DNA from: Sphingobacteriales bacterium
GTDB taxonomy: Bacteria; Bacteroidota; Bacteroidia; Chitinophagales; Chitinophagaceae
Direction of reading: 5' to 3'
DNA: 64,000 nt
Assembly (NCBI GenBank): GCA_024642285.1
Contig: JAHEBJ010000002.1
Coordinates: 1 to 64,000 of the forward strand
Shown here: one piece after another, positions 44,439-53,343 of the stretch
How the letters are laid out: every line of letters begins with the position of its first letter
Numbering within the stretch: the first letter of the stretch is position 1
Translations under genes and position numbers: made by a program
The notes under the pieces: generated by a model
The model's input: the letters and a program-made list of their open reading frames with translations, nothing else
The model's database searches: none
What the model was told of the DNA's origin: nothing

Positions 44439-46121
44439 TTACAGGTTACCCTTTTTCAATTCCTTTACTGCAAAGTCAGCTGCTCTTGCAGTAATTGCCA
44501 TGTAGGTTAGAGAAGGATTCACACAGCTGGCACTTGTCATACAGGCACCGTCGGTAACAAAAACATTGGGTGCATCCCAAACCTGATTATTACCATTGAG
44601 TACCGAAGTTTTAGGATCACGGCCCATACGTGCAGTTCCCATTTCATGTATGCCCATGCCCGGTGTATAGCCCCAATCATTCTGACTTACATTTTTAATC
44701 CCCGCTGCTTCCAGCATTTCAGCCGCATCGGCCATCATATCTTTCCGCATGCGTATTTCGTTCTCTTTCATTTCAACATCCATTGCCAAAACCGGTAATC
44801 CCCATTTATCGGTTACAGTTTTATTCAGGTATATTCTGTTACTGTGATCGGGCAGCATTTCTCCAAAGCCGGTCAGGCCAATTCCCCATTTCCCCGGTTC
44901 GGTCAACGATTCTTTTAGTGCCGCACCGATTGTCATCTCAGCAATCTCAACACCCCTTCCCCTACCGGCACCTCCCTGATAGCCGAAGCCACGCAGGTAA
45001 TCACGTTTATCATCATAAATATTGCGGAACCTCGGAATATAAATACCAGTTGGCCTTTTTCCATACACATACATATCTTCAAAACCTTCGGCTGTTCCCG
45101 AAGCACCGATTCTGAAATGATGATCCATAACATTGTGTCCCAATTCGCCGCTACTGCTGCCCAAACCATCGGGCCAGATATCGGTGGCACTGTTCATCAA
45201 CAACCAGGTGCTGTTGAATGAGGAGGCACAAACAAAAATTATTTTGGCGGTGTAGGTATAGGTTTTGTTTTCAACAGCATCAATCACTTCAACGCTGGTT
45301 GCTTTCTTCTTGTCTTTATCAAAAATTATCTTAGTTACGATCTTATCGGTTTCCAATGTAAGGTTACCGGTTGCGTTAGCCGCAGGTAAGGTTGCAGATT
45401 GTGTACTAAAATATGCACCAAAAGGGCAACCCCGCCAGCAGCGGTTCCGGTACTGGCAGCTCACCCTGTTCTGCTCGGGTTTGGCCTGCGTGATATTTGC
45501 ACTGCGGCCGATGATCATGTGGCGTTTTCCGTTATAATGTGCTTTTATTTTTGCGGCCACATCTTTTTCTACAACATTTAAATCCATCGCCGGTAAAAAT
45601 TCACTGTCTGGTAACACCTCAAGACCTTCCTTACTGCCCTGTATACCGGCAAATTTTTCTACATAACTGTACCAGGGAGCAAGGTCGTCGTACCGGATCG
45701 GCCAGTCAACAGCAATGCCTTCTTTTGCATTGGCTTCAAAATCCCATTTGTTCCAGCGGTAACTCTGCCGGCCCCAAAGTAAAGAGCGGCCACCCAGATG
45801 ATAGCCACGGTACCAGTCAAAACGTTTGTCTTCGGTATAGGGATTTTCTTTTTCGTTGGCCCACATTCCGTCTGTTTCTTCATTGAGTGGATAATCCCGC
45901 CGCAGTACCGGATGATCCTCTTTCATCTTCTGTGTTGCATGGCCACGGTGCGGAAATTCCCATGCTTCTTTATTGGCATTCACATAGTCTTTCACATGTT
46001 CGATATTTCTGCCTCGTTCAAGCATCACTACTTTCAATCCTTTTTCGGTCAGTTCCTTAGCCGCCCATCCGCCGGCAATTCCCGATCCAACTACTATGGC
46101 ATCGAAATCAAATTTTGACAT
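44439..46121 (-). CDS. GMC-family FAD oxidoreductase, probable periplasmic sugar dehydrogenase
   Basis: The 560-residue flavoprotein has the ADP-binding loop VVGSGIAGGWAAKELTEKG at the N-terminus, WGRQSYRWNKWDF, and the C-terminal catalytic blocks GIHEMGTARMG (active-site His) and CVNPSLTYMAITARAAD (Asn). It has a Cys-rich insert CQYRNRCWRGCPFGAY. It lacks its own signal peptide and would ride through Tat with the small subunit. GMC enzymes with this small subunit oxidise sugars or glycosides, for example gluconate at C2 or glucosides at C3. The DUF1080 gene in the same locus favours glycoside C3 oxidation. The substrate is not proven. Confidence 0.85.
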   Translation of the reverse strand: MSKFDFDAIVVGSGIAGGWAAKELTEKGLKVVMLERGRNIEHVKDYVNANKEAWEFPHRGHATQKMKEDHPVLRRDYPLNEETDGMWANEKENPYTEDKRFDWYRGYHLGGRSLLWGRQSYRWNKWDFEANAKEGIAVDWPIRYDDLAPWYSYVEKFAGIQGSKEGLEVLPDSEFLPAMDLNVVEKDVAAKIKAHYNGKRHMIIGRSANITQAKPEQNRVSCQYRNRCWRGCPFGAYFSTQSATLPAANATGNLTLETDKIVTKIIFDKDKKKATSVEVIDAVENKTYTYTAKIIFVCASSFNSTWLLMNSATDIWPDGLGSSSGELGHNVMDHHFRIGASGTAEGFEDMYVYGKRPTGIYIPRFRNIYDDKRDYLRGFGYQGGAGRGRGVEIAEMTIGAALKESLTEPGKWGIGLTGFGEMLPDHSNRIYLNKTVTDKWGLPVLAMDVEMKENEIRMRKDMMADAAEMLEAAGIKNVSQNDWGYTPGMGIHEMGTARMGRDPKTSVLNGNNQVWDAPNVFVTDGACMTSASCVNPSLTYMAITARAADFAVKELKKGNL

Positions 46122-46157
46122 GTTGTAAAGATTATAAAATGATCAGTTAATTTCTGT

Positions 46158-47027
46158 TTATACATCGCATACTTTTATCGCATCTGCAAGCGATGCAATC
46201 TTGTCATTCTTTTTTGGAATAAATTCCTGCGCCACGTACCCTTTAAAACCCGTTACTACAATCGCATTCATGATGGCAGGATAAAAAAGTTCCTGCGTTT
46301 CATCTATTTCATTCCTTCCGGGTACTCCGGCCGTATGGTAATGACCGAAATATTCATGATTTTGCTGAATGGTACGTATTACATCGCCCTCATTGATCTG
46401 CATATGGTAAATATCGTAGAGCAGTTTAAAATTAGGACTGCCGAGTTTTTTGCAAAGTGCAACTCCCCATTCCGATTTATCGGCCATATAATCCTTATGA
46501 TCAACCTTACTGTTGAATAGTTCCATCTGTATTACAACGCCTTTCTTTTCGGCAAGTCCGATTATTTTTTTCAGTCCTTCCACACAATTGTTCATCCCGG
46601 TTTCATTATCCATACCGTTTCTGTTTCCGCTAAAGCAGATTAAATTTTTGTACCCCGCTGCAGCAACAAGTTCAATGTGTTCGGTATAATTTTTTATTAA
46701 AGTATCATGGTATTGCAGATCATTCCATCCTTTTGTCAAACCAATTTCGGCACCGTTACACATGCTGCTGTCCATGCCATGTGTTTTTAATATAGCCCAG
46801 TCTTTGGGACCAACAAGATCAATTGCTTTAATTCCGATTTTTTTGGCTGCTAGACAAAGTTCATCCAGCGAAAGAAAACCGTAGGTCCAGCGGCACACGG
46901 AATGATTGATATTGTTTTTCAGATCGAAAGAATGATTATCAAAACTTCGGGCCACCGATTGAACAGGTGCCAATGCAACTGCAGCAGTACCTGTAATCAA
47001 TGTTTGAATTAGTTTTCTTCTTTTCAT
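46158..47027 (-). CDS. Periplasmic TIM-barrel hydroxypyruvate isomerase-like protein
   Basis: The 289-residue protein belongs to the xylose isomerase-like TIM-barrel superfamily. The N-terminus MKRRKLIQTLITGTAAVA has a twin-arginine-type signal, which suggests export. The barrel has SVCRWTYGFLSLDELCLAAK, NLICFSGNRNG, VVIQMELFNSKVDH, LLYDIYHMQINEGD and GHYHTAGVPGRNE, with the Glu/Asp/His/Glu metal ligands of the hydroxypyruvate isomerase group. The overlapping start with the MFS gene (ATGA) and closeness to the GMC genes indicate a shared role in sugar conversion. The true substrate is probably not hydroxypyruvate. Confidence 0.83.
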   Translation of the reverse strand: MKRRKLIQTLITGTAAVALAPVQSVARSFDNHSFDLKNNINHSVCRWTYGFLSLDELCLAAKKIGIKAIDLVGPKDWAILKTHGMDSSMCNGAEIGLTKGWNDLQYHDTLIKNYTEHIELVAAAGYKNLICFSGNRNGMDNETGMNNCVEGLKKIIGLAEKKGVVIQMELFNSKVDHKDYMADKSEWGVALCKKLGSPNFKLLYDIYHMQINEGDVIRTIQQNHEYFGHYHTAGVPGRNEIDETQELFYPAIMNAIVVTGFKGYVAQEFIPKKNDKIASLADAIKVCDV

Positions 47028-48247
47028 GTTGTAAGTGGTTCAACGGGTTTTTTCCCGTTTTTGAAAATCAGTAAAAATAAAAGTGAAACGCCAGTAGCAA
47101 ATAGGCAAGGGATGAGCCAGATTGCTTTCCAGTCATGACCTCCATCAGCCAATACATATTTATCAACAATCAATCCGGCCATATAAAAACCTATATACAT
47201 GCCCACCCCATAAGTTGCCAATGTTATTAACCCTTGTGCCGAGGAACGGATTTGCGGACCTGCTTTCTGGTCGGTATAAATTTGGCCTGTCACAAAAAAG
47301 AAATCATAACAAATACCATGTAAAATAATACCCGTGTATAACATCCACACATTGCCGCCCACATCCCCGTATGCAAAAAGCAGGTAACGGAGTATCCAGG
47401 CAATCATCCCTATCAATAACATTTGTTTTATGCCAAACCGGGCAAAGAAAAAAGGCATCAGGAATAAAAACACGGTTTCTGCAATTTGCCCCATTGTCAT
47501 CTTGCCAGCAGCACCAACCATGCCTGCCTCATTCAAAAACAAATTGGCCTGTCCATAATAAAATGCCAATGGAATACAAATGAGGATTGAGGCAATAAAA
47601 AAAACGAGGTAATTTTTATCTTTTAGTATTTTGATCGCATCAAGTCCCAGCACTTCACTAACAGTAACTTTTTGTCCGGCTTTTGGTGGTGGCGTGCCGG
47701 GAAGAAAGAAACTACCAATGCCAAGCAGGGCAGAAACAGCCGCCGCAACTTTAAATGTGATAGACAAGGTATCCGGATTTTTTTCCCAGGCCATTCCGCC
47801 GATGATCAGTCCGGCAACTATCCAGCCGATTGTACCCCACATGCGTATGCCCGAAAATTCCTTCTCGGCATTGGTTACCTGTTTCAACGTGATGGCATTC
47901 ACCAATGCCAGCGTGGGCATATAAATGACCATGTAAATGATGAGCAAAGAATAGAATGATGCAAAGCCGGTTTGTCCGGCAATAAAATATAAAACGCCGG
48001 CACCCGCCAGATGCAGTAATCCCAATATTTTTTGCGCCGAAAAAAACTTATCAGCAATAAGACCGATGATGAATGGAGCAATGATGGCACCCAGGCATTG
48101 TGTACCGTAAGCCAGCCCCGTTTGTTCGCCGGTGGCAGCGATATTACCTTTCATTAAAAAAGTTCCCATGGTAACAAACCATATTCCCCAAACAAAAAAG
48201 TTCAGGAACATCATGGACGACAATTTCAATCGGATGGTTAGATTCAT
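47024..48247 (-). CDS. MFS transporter, nucleoside/sugar permease type
   Basis: A 407-residue protein with about twelve membrane helices. It starts MNLTIRLKLSSMMFLNFFVW and has GIWFVTMGTF, YGTQCLGAIIAPFIIGLIAD, and GIRMWGTIGWIVAGLIIG, the pattern of the nucleoside:proton symporter (NupG/XapB) family. In Bacteroidota, members within sugar loci probably carry sugars or derivatives. It is first in the minus-strand operon with the TIM barrel, GMC and small subunit genes, and would bring the cleaved product into the cytoplasm. Confidence 0.82.
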   Translation of the reverse strand: MNLTIRLKLSSMMFLNFFVWGIWFVTMGTFLMKGNIAATGEQTGLAYGTQCLGAIIAPFIIGLIADKFFSAQKILGLLHLAGAGVLYFIAGQTGFASFYSLLIIYMVIYMPTLALVNAITLKQVTNAEKEFSGIRMWGTIGWIVAGLIIGGMAWEKNPDTLSITFKVAAAVSALLGIGSFFLPGTPPPKAGQKVTVSEVLGLDAIKILKDKNYLVFFIASILICIPLAFYYGQANLFLNEAGMVGAAGKMTMGQIAETVFLFLMPFFFARFGIKQMLLIGMIAWILRYLLFAYGDVGGNVWMLYTGIILHGICYDFFFVTGQIYTDQKAGPQIRSSAQGLITLATYGVGMYIGFYMAGLIVDKYVLADGGHDWKAIWLIPCLFATGVSLLFLLIFKNGKKPVEPLTT

Positions 48248-48453
48248 GCAGCAGCAATTTGTAAGTTGGTAAAAAGTAAATCCTCAGGTAAATATAAATT
48301 TTTTGCCTTTATAAAACTGATAAAATAGTTCCCTTTATTCTTCGGGTGCTTGTATATTAAAACCGTCAATTATATTCCGATGCATTTTTGATAACAGTTG
48401 CTAATTATTTTTCTTTTAAATTTACTGAACTGATAATTCACTAATTTTTGGCA

Positions 48454-49611
48454 ATGCAACGAAAACTGAATATGGGCATGGTTGGCGGAGGCAAAGATGC
48501 TTTCATAGGAGCAGTACACCGCATGGCGGCAAACCTGGATGGACATATTCAATTGGTATGTGGAGCTTTCAGCAGCGATGCACAAAAAAGCAAGGTAAGC
48601 GGAGCGGCTTTAAACCTGCCTGCCCAAAGGGTTTATGGCAGCTATGCCGAAATGTTTGAGCAGGAAAAATTATTGCCCGATGGCGAACGGATGGATTTTG
48701 TAAGCATTGTAACGCCCAATCACCTGCATTTTGAACCAGCAAAAATGGCTTTGGAAAATGGCTTTGATGTGCTACTGGATAAGCCCATGACATTTGATCT
48801 TGCCGAAGCAAAAGATCTGAAATCAATTTTAGATAAAAGCGGGAGACTACTTTGTCTTACACATACGTACACAGGTTATCCCATGGTTAAGGAAGCAAAA
48901 GAAATCATCCGTCAAAATAAACTGGGGGCCATCAGAAAAATATATGTCAGTTATCCGCAGGGATGGCTGAGTACTTTTTTAGAAGGCAGCAACCAGAAAC
49001 AGGCTGCCTGGCGTACCGACCCCAAACGCAGCGGCATGGCCGGAAGCATGGGCGATATCGGAACACATGCTTTTAACCTGGCAGAATATATCAGCGGTTT
49101 GCAGGTTGCAAAGATTTGTGCTGATATAAATACTGTTGTTGATGGCCGTAAACTGGATGATGATGGAACCGTGTTACTTAAATTTAATAAGGGTGCTTCT
49201 GGAATGTTGTACGCCACGCAGATAGCTGCAGGCGAGGAAAATAATATCCGGCTAAATATTTACTGCGAAAAAGGCGGACTGGAATGGAAACAGGAGGATA
49301 ACAATTCACTGATTATTAAATGGCTGGATAAGCCGGCAGAAATTTTAAGGGCCGGTAATGATTATTTAAGTCCGTTTGCAAAATTCAATTGCAGAGTACC
49401 CGCCGGACATCCTGAAGGATACCTGGAAGCATTTGCCAACCTGTACCGGAATTTTGCATTGACATTGATGGCAAAACAAAACGGAACAATAGCATTGGAG
49501 GAGTGGAAAGATTTTCCGGGAATGGAAGAAGGCATCAGAGGCATGGCTTTTATTGAAAATGTAATTGCCAGCGGCAAGAGTGAAACCAAATGGAAAGAAT
49601 TTGAAGTATGA
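48454..49611 (+). CDS. Gfo/Idh/MocA-family oxidoreductase
   Basis: NAD(P)-dependent sugar oxidoreductase of 386 residues; the ATG at 48454 is used (an in-frame TTG lies two codons earlier). The Rossmann fold starts LNMGMVGGGKDAFIGAVHRM. The catalytic Lys lies in LLDKPMTFDLAEAK, where the usual EKP is DKP. GDIGTHAFNLAEYISG supplies the His/Asp motif. No signal peptide, so cytoplasmic. In this locus it could reduce a 3-keto sugar back to the hexose or oxidise a sugar. It opens the plus-strand operon, divergent from the MFS gene with 206 bases between. Confidence 0.85.
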   Translation: MQRKLNMGMVGGGKDAFIGAVHRMAANLDGHIQLVCGAFSSDAQKSKVSGAALNLPAQRVYGSYAEMFEQEKLLPDGERMDFVSIVTPNHLHFEPAKMALENGFDVLLDKPMTFDLAEAKDLKSILDKSGRLLCLTHTYTGYPMVKEAKEIIRQNKLGAIRKIYVSYPQGWLSTFLEGSNQKQAAWRTDPKRSGMAGSMGDIGTHAFNLAEYISGLQVAKICADINTVVDGRKLDDDGTVLLKFNKGASGMLYATQIAAGEENNIRLNIYCEKGGLEWKQEDNNSLIIKWLDKPAEILRAGNDYLSPFAKFNCRVPAGHPEGYLEAFANLYRNFALTLMAKQNGTIALEEWKDFPGMEEGIRGMAFIENVIASGKSETKWKEFEV

Positions 49612-49642
49612 CAGCAGGCAGTTTATTTATAAAAAATAAAAT

Positions 49643-50698
49643 ATGCAAACAATTAAAGGGCCGGGAATTTTTTTAGCTCAGTTCATGTGCGATAAAGAAC
49701 CGTTCAATTCGCTGGAAGGAATTTGCAGATGGGCTGCATCATTAGGATTCAAAGCAGTGCAGATACCCACCTGGGAAAAAAGACTGATTGATTTGAAACT
49801 GGCTGCAGAAAGTAAAGACTATTGTGATGAGCTGAAAGGAAAGATAAATTCTTATGGTCTGGCCATTTCAGAATTGAGTACGCATTTGCAGGGACAGCTG
49901 GTGGCTGTTCATCCGGCATACGATGTACAATTTGATTCTTTTGCACCTGAAGAACTGCATGGCAATTCAAAAGCAAGACAGGAGTGGGCGGTACAACAGG
50001 TTATGTACGGGGCCAAAGCCTCGCAGCACCTCGGGCTTACTGCCCATGGTACTTTTAGTGGCTCCTTGCTCTGGCATACTTTTCATCCCTGGCCGCAGCG
50101 GCCCGAGGGGTTGGTGGATGAAGGCTTTACTGAACTGGCAAAACGATGGATGCCTATCTTAAATTATTTTGATGAATGCGGCGTGAATGTCTGTTATGAA
50201 ATTCATCCGGGAGAAGACCTTTTTGATGGCATCACTTATGAAATGTTTTTGGAGAAAGTGAATAACCATCAGCGTGCCTGCTTGTTATACGATCCATCGC
50301 ATTTTGTTTTACAACAACTGAATTATATTGAGTACATAGATATTTATCACGAACGCATCAAAGCCTTTCATGTAAAAGATGCCGAGTTTAATGCAACCGG
50401 AAGACAGGGAACTTTTGGTGGATACCAAAGCTGGTTGAAACGTGCCGGCCGCTACCGCAGTCCGGGCGACGGGCAGGTAGATTTTAAAACCATCTTCAGC
50501 AAACTCACCGAATATGGTTACGATGGCTGGGCTGTTATGGAATGGGAATGTTGCATTAAACATCCCGAAGACGGAGCAAGAGAAGGTGCAGCGTTCATCA
50601 ACGATCATATCATAAGAGTAACTGATAAAGCTTTTGATGATTTTGCAGGCACCTTGCCCGATGCTGATCGGAATAAAAAAATTCTTGGGATTAAATAA
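49643..50698 (+). CDS. Cytoplasmic sugar phosphate isomerase/epimerase-like TIM barrel
   Basis: The 351-residue protein is a xylose isomerase-like TIM barrel without signal peptide. Visible blocks are WAASLGFKAVQIPTWEKRL, ELSTHLQGQL, CYEIHPGEDLFDG (metal-binding Glu), LLYDPSHFVLQQ (Asp/His), KAFHVKDAEFN (His) and AVMEWECCIKHPEDG (Glu). Two relatives in this locus (at 46158 and 51889) carry export signals, so this one would act inside the cell. Likely isomerises or epimerises a sugar or keto-sugar. The cytochrome c gene follows 13 bases later. Confidence 0.82.
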   Translation: MQTIKGPGIFLAQFMCDKEPFNSLEGICRWAASLGFKAVQIPTWEKRLIDLKLAAESKDYCDELKGKINSYGLAISELSTHLQGQLVAVHPAYDVQFDSFAPEELHGNSKARQEWAVQQVMYGAKASQHLGLTAHGTFSGSLLWHTFHPWPQRPEGLVDEGFTELAKRWMPILNYFDECGVNVCYEIHPGEDLFDGITYEMFLEKVNNHQRACLLYDPSHFVLQQLNYIEYIDIYHERIKAFHVKDAEFNATGRQGTFGGYQSWLKRAGRYRSPGDGQVDFKTIFSKLTEYGYDGWAVMEWECCIKHPEDGAREGAAFINDHIIRVTDKAFDDFAGTLPDADRNKKILGIK

Positions 50699-50711
50699 AA
50701 AACTACTGATC

Positions 50712-51086
50712 ATGAAGAAATTAATTGCAATCTTTTTTGTTGCAACTTATTTATACGCTTGCAGTGGCGGCGATGATAAAAAAATTGAATCCGGCAATAA
50801 ATCAACTTCTGCAATGGACAATCCCGATTATGATGCCGGGCTGAACCTGATTGCGAAATCGGATTGTTTTACCTGCCATAAATTAAGAGAGCCGTTGGTT
50901 GGTCCGCCTTATGGAGAAGTTGCAAAAAAATACCCTAATACGCCTGAGAACGTGAGTTTGCTTGCGGACCGGATATTAAAAGGAAGTTCTGGTATTTGGG
51001 GACAGGTACCTATGCTGGCACACCCCAACATAAAAAAAGAAGATGCAGAAAAAATGGTAAAATATATTTTATTGCTAAAGGAATAA
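50712..51086 (+). CDS. Lipoprotein c-type cytochrome, single haem
   Basis: The start at 50712 gives MKKLIAIFFVATYLYAC with lipobox Cys17; the longer open frame would overlap the gene before it. The 124-residue protein has one CxxCH haem site in SDCFTCHKL and a distal Met ligand in VPMLAHPNIK, with VGPPYGEVAKKY in between, a class I cytochrome c. It is anchored on the periplasmic side and is a good candidate for the electron acceptor of the GMC dehydrogenase. It sits between a TIM-barrel gene and the DUF1080 gene. Confidence 0.9.
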   Translation: MKKLIAIFFVATYLYACSGGDDKKIESGNKSTSAMDNPDYDAGLNLIAKSDCFTCHKLREPLVGPPYGEVAKKYPNTPENVSLLADRILKGSSGIWGQVPMLAHPNIKKEDAEKMVKYILLLKE

Positions 51087-51096
51087 ATCAATTAAA

Positions 51097-51831
51097 ATGA
51101 AAAGAACAGGATTTATCATGCTGCTGGCAATTGGTTTTGCCGCATGTAATTCTCAATCAGAAAAAAAAGAAGAAACAGTAATGGCTGAAACAAACACTGA
51201 TAGCGGATGGATTTCGCTGTTCGACGGGCAGAGTTTAAAAGGCTGGCACAATTACGGAAAGGCATCAGTAGGCGAAGCATGGAAAGTTGCTGATGGAAAT
51301 CTATACCTTGACACAACGCAAAAAGATGGTTGGCAAATAAAGGGTGGTGGCGATATTATAACCGATGAGGCCTTTGAAAATTTTCATCTTAAACTGGAAT
51401 GGAAAATAGCGCCCAATGGCAACAGTGGTATCATATTTTATATACATGAAGACACGGCTAAATATGACCATGTTTGGCAAACGGGCCCCGAAATGCAGGT
51501 GCTGGACAATGACGGGCATGGGGATGGAAAAATCACCAAACACCGGGCAGGCGATTTGTACGACCTTATTTCCTGCAGCACTGAAACGGTGAAACCCGTT
51601 GGCGAATGGAACGCAGTTGAAATTATTTCAAACAACGGCAAACTTGATTTTATTTTAAATGGAACAAATGTAGTCAGTACCATTTTATGGGATGAAGCAT
51701 GGACCAATCTCGTTGCAGGCAGCAAGTTTAAGCAATGGCCAGGATTTGGAACTTATAAGGAAGGGCATATTGCATTACAGGATCATGGCAATACGGTTTG
51801 GTATCGAAACATAAAAATAAAACGACTTTAA
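51097..51831 (+). CDS. DUF1080 lipoprotein, 3-keto-glycoside hydrolase family
   Basis: A 244-residue lipoprotein (MKRTGFIMLLAIGFAAC, lipobox Cys17). The mature part is a concanavalin-like beta sandwich with DUF1080 marks: WISLFDGQSLKGWHNYG, FHLKLEWKIAPNGNSGIIFY, GPEMQVLDNDGHGDGK, AGDLYDLI and GEWNAVEIISNNGKLDF. The family is now named 3-keto-disaccharide hydrolase, from enzymes that cleave glycosides after oxidation at C3. With the GMC dehydrogenase and cytochrome c in the same locus, this fits well. The lipid anchor places cleavage outside the inner membrane. Confidence 0.88.
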   Translation: MKRTGFIMLLAIGFAACNSQSEKKEETVMAETNTDSGWISLFDGQSLKGWHNYGKASVGEAWKVADGNLYLDTTQKDGWQIKGGGDIITDEAFENFHLKLEWKIAPNGNSGIIFYIHEDTAKYDHVWQTGPEMQVLDNDGHGDGKITKHRAGDLYDLISCSTETVKPVGEWNAVEIISNNGKLDFILNGTNVVSTILWDEAWTNLVAGSKFKQWPGFGTYKEGHIALQDHGNTVWYRNIKIKRL

Positions 51832-51849
51832 CCGATAAAGCGAATACAT

Positions 51850-51878
51850 AAAAAGCAGCTCAAATAAGCTGCTTTTTA
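51850..51878. terminator. Bidirectional terminator
   Basis: AAAAAGCAGCT and AGCTGCTTTTT form a stem around CAAATA, with A-run and T-run flanks, between the DUF1080 gene and the convergent TIM-barrel gene. Confidence 0.9.
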
Positions 51879-51888
51879 TTTACCGTAT

Positions 51889-52764
51889 CTATATTTTTCG
51901 AAGCAGTTTTTTTACTTCCTTATTGCTGGTGGTAATACTTCCAAAATAGTCAGGTGCATAATTAGTTTCCTGTTCAACAATAAAATGTTTTACACCGGCC
52001 AGCTTAGCCGATTTAAATATCTTTTTAAAATCCAGCATACCGTTGCATATCTCTGTGTTCTGCGTTTTATCAGTTTTCGACATATCTTTTACATGCCATA
52101 AATGAAACCTGCCGGGATGAGCGTTAAACAATTCTATAGGATCATAACCGGCCTTTACCACCCAATAGAGATCCATTTCCATCTTCATCAGATCTTTATC
52201 TGTATTATTCAGCAATACATCATAACCGTTTCCTCCGCCAAGATCTGTAAATTCAAAATCGTGGTTATGGTAAGCCAGTTGAAGATTGGCTTTTTTACAA
52301 ATCTCTCCTGCCTTATTCAGACGTTCGGCTAGTATTTTATATTGGTCTATAGTTTTACGTTTGTCTGCACTTAACCATGGAATGATGATATACCTGTTCC
52401 CCAATTCATTGGCAACTTCACATAAATTTTTTACATCATCGCCATTGCCATTCTCAAATAAAAATTTGTCGGGCATGTAATGGCCACTGGGGCTGCTGAG
52501 GTTATTAGCCTTTAACAATGTAGCAATTTCCTTTACCGTTTTGCCAAAAAAAGTATTTCCTCCAGCAAGTCCGTACATTTCCACTTCGCCATATCCTGCT
52601 TTTGCAATCTGGCTTAAAACGCCGGGTACATCTTTACTGATTATATCCCGAAGGGTGTATAGTTGCAATCCTATTCCTGGTGTTTTACCAAATACCAATT
52701 GCGGCATGGCTACAAATCCTGCAGATAATACAGCCGAATGTTTTAAAAATTCTCTTCTTTTCAT
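51889..52764 (-). CDS. Exported TIM-barrel sugar isomerase/epimerase-like protein
   Basis: A 291-residue protein with a classic twin-arginine signal (MKRREFLKHSAVLSAGFVA). The xylose isomerase-like barrel shows IGLQLYTLRDIISKDVPGVL, YGEVEMYGLAGGN, LAYHNHDFEFTDLGG (metal-binding His/Glu region), MEMDLYWVVKAG, LWHVKDMSK (His) and FIVEQETNY (Glu). It is the third TIM barrel of the locus and acts outside the cytoplasm. Related proteins in oxidative sugar pathways convert or cleave 3-keto sugars. It is convergent with the DUF1080 gene and separated from rpsG by a strong terminator. Confidence 0.83.
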   Translation of the reverse strand: MKRREFLKHSAVLSAGFVAMPQLVFGKTPGIGLQLYTLRDIISKDVPGVLSQIAKAGYGEVEMYGLAGGNTFFGKTVKEIATLLKANNLSSPSGHYMPDKFLFENGNGDDVKNLCEVANELGNRYIIIPWLSADKRKTIDQYKILAERLNKAGEICKKANLQLAYHNHDFEFTDLGGGNGYDVLLNNTDKDLMKMEMDLYWVVKAGYDPIELFNAHPGRFHLWHVKDMSKTDKTQNTEICNGMLDFKKIFKSAKLAGVKHFIVEQETNYAPDYFGSITTSNKEVKKLLRKI

Positions 52765-52802
52765 CTGCCTATTTGTTTTAATATACTGAAAATAAGAAAA
52801 TA

Positions 52803-52833
52803 AAATGGCCGCTCCAAAAATGGAGCGGCCGTA
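52803..52833 (-). terminator. rpsG terminator
   Basis: GGCCGCTCC and GGAGCGGCC form a perfect nine-pair GC-rich stem with an ATTTTT loop, then a T-rich tail on the minus strand. It ends the rpsL-rpsG transcript 21 bases after the rpsG stop. Confidence 0.9.
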
Positions 52834-52853
52834 TAAAATTTATCTCAATTTAA

Positions 52854-53321
52854 TTAGATCCTGAAGTGAGCGAAAGCTTTGTTAGCCTCAGCCATACGAT
52901 GTGTATCTTCTTTTTTCTTGTATGAAGCACCTTCACCTTTACTTGCTGCTACAATTTCATTGGCTAACTTATCTGCCATACTGCGTCCGTTACGCTCACG
53001 GCTGTATTTGATCATCCACTTGATGCTCAAAGAAACTTTTCTGTCTTGGCGAACTTCAGCAGGAATCTGGAAAGTTGCACCACCAATACGGCGGCTCTTT
53101 ACTTCTACTCCAGGTGTAATATTAGCCAGCGCTTTTTTCCAAACCTCATATCCATCTTCTCCGGTCTGCTTGGCAACTTTATCCAATGCATCATAAAAAA
53201 TTATGTAAGCACCACTTTTTTTACCAGCCCACATCAGGTTGTTTACAAAACGTGTAACCAACTTATCATTGAATTTAGGATCTGGTGCTAAGGGAATCTT
53301 TTTCGGTTGTGTTTTCCTCAT
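52854..53321 (-). CDS. rpsG: 30S ribosomal protein S7
   Basis: S7 nucleates the assembly of the 30S head and contacts E-site tRNA. The 155 residues show [56 protein letters not shown] and [18 protein letters not shown], all family hallmarks. It follows rpsL by 53 bases, but the next gene is not fusA as is normal in the phylum. The strong terminator after it confirms that the transcript stops here. Confidence 0.96.
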   Translation of the reverse strand: MRKTQPKKIPLAPDPKFNDKLVTRFVNNLMWAGKKSGAYIIFYDALDKVAKQTGEDGYEVWKKALANITPGVEVKSRRIGGATFQIPAEVRQDRKVSLSIKWMIKYSRERNGRSMADKLANEIVAASKGEGASYKKKEDTHRMAEANKAFAHFRI

Positions 53322-53343
53322 TGTTATTTATTTATTGACTTTT

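Noticed and set aside
43795-52764. Mobile element carrying the sugar locus
   Set aside because: No transposase, integrase, tRNA target or terminal repeats can be seen at either end; how it was inserted remains open.
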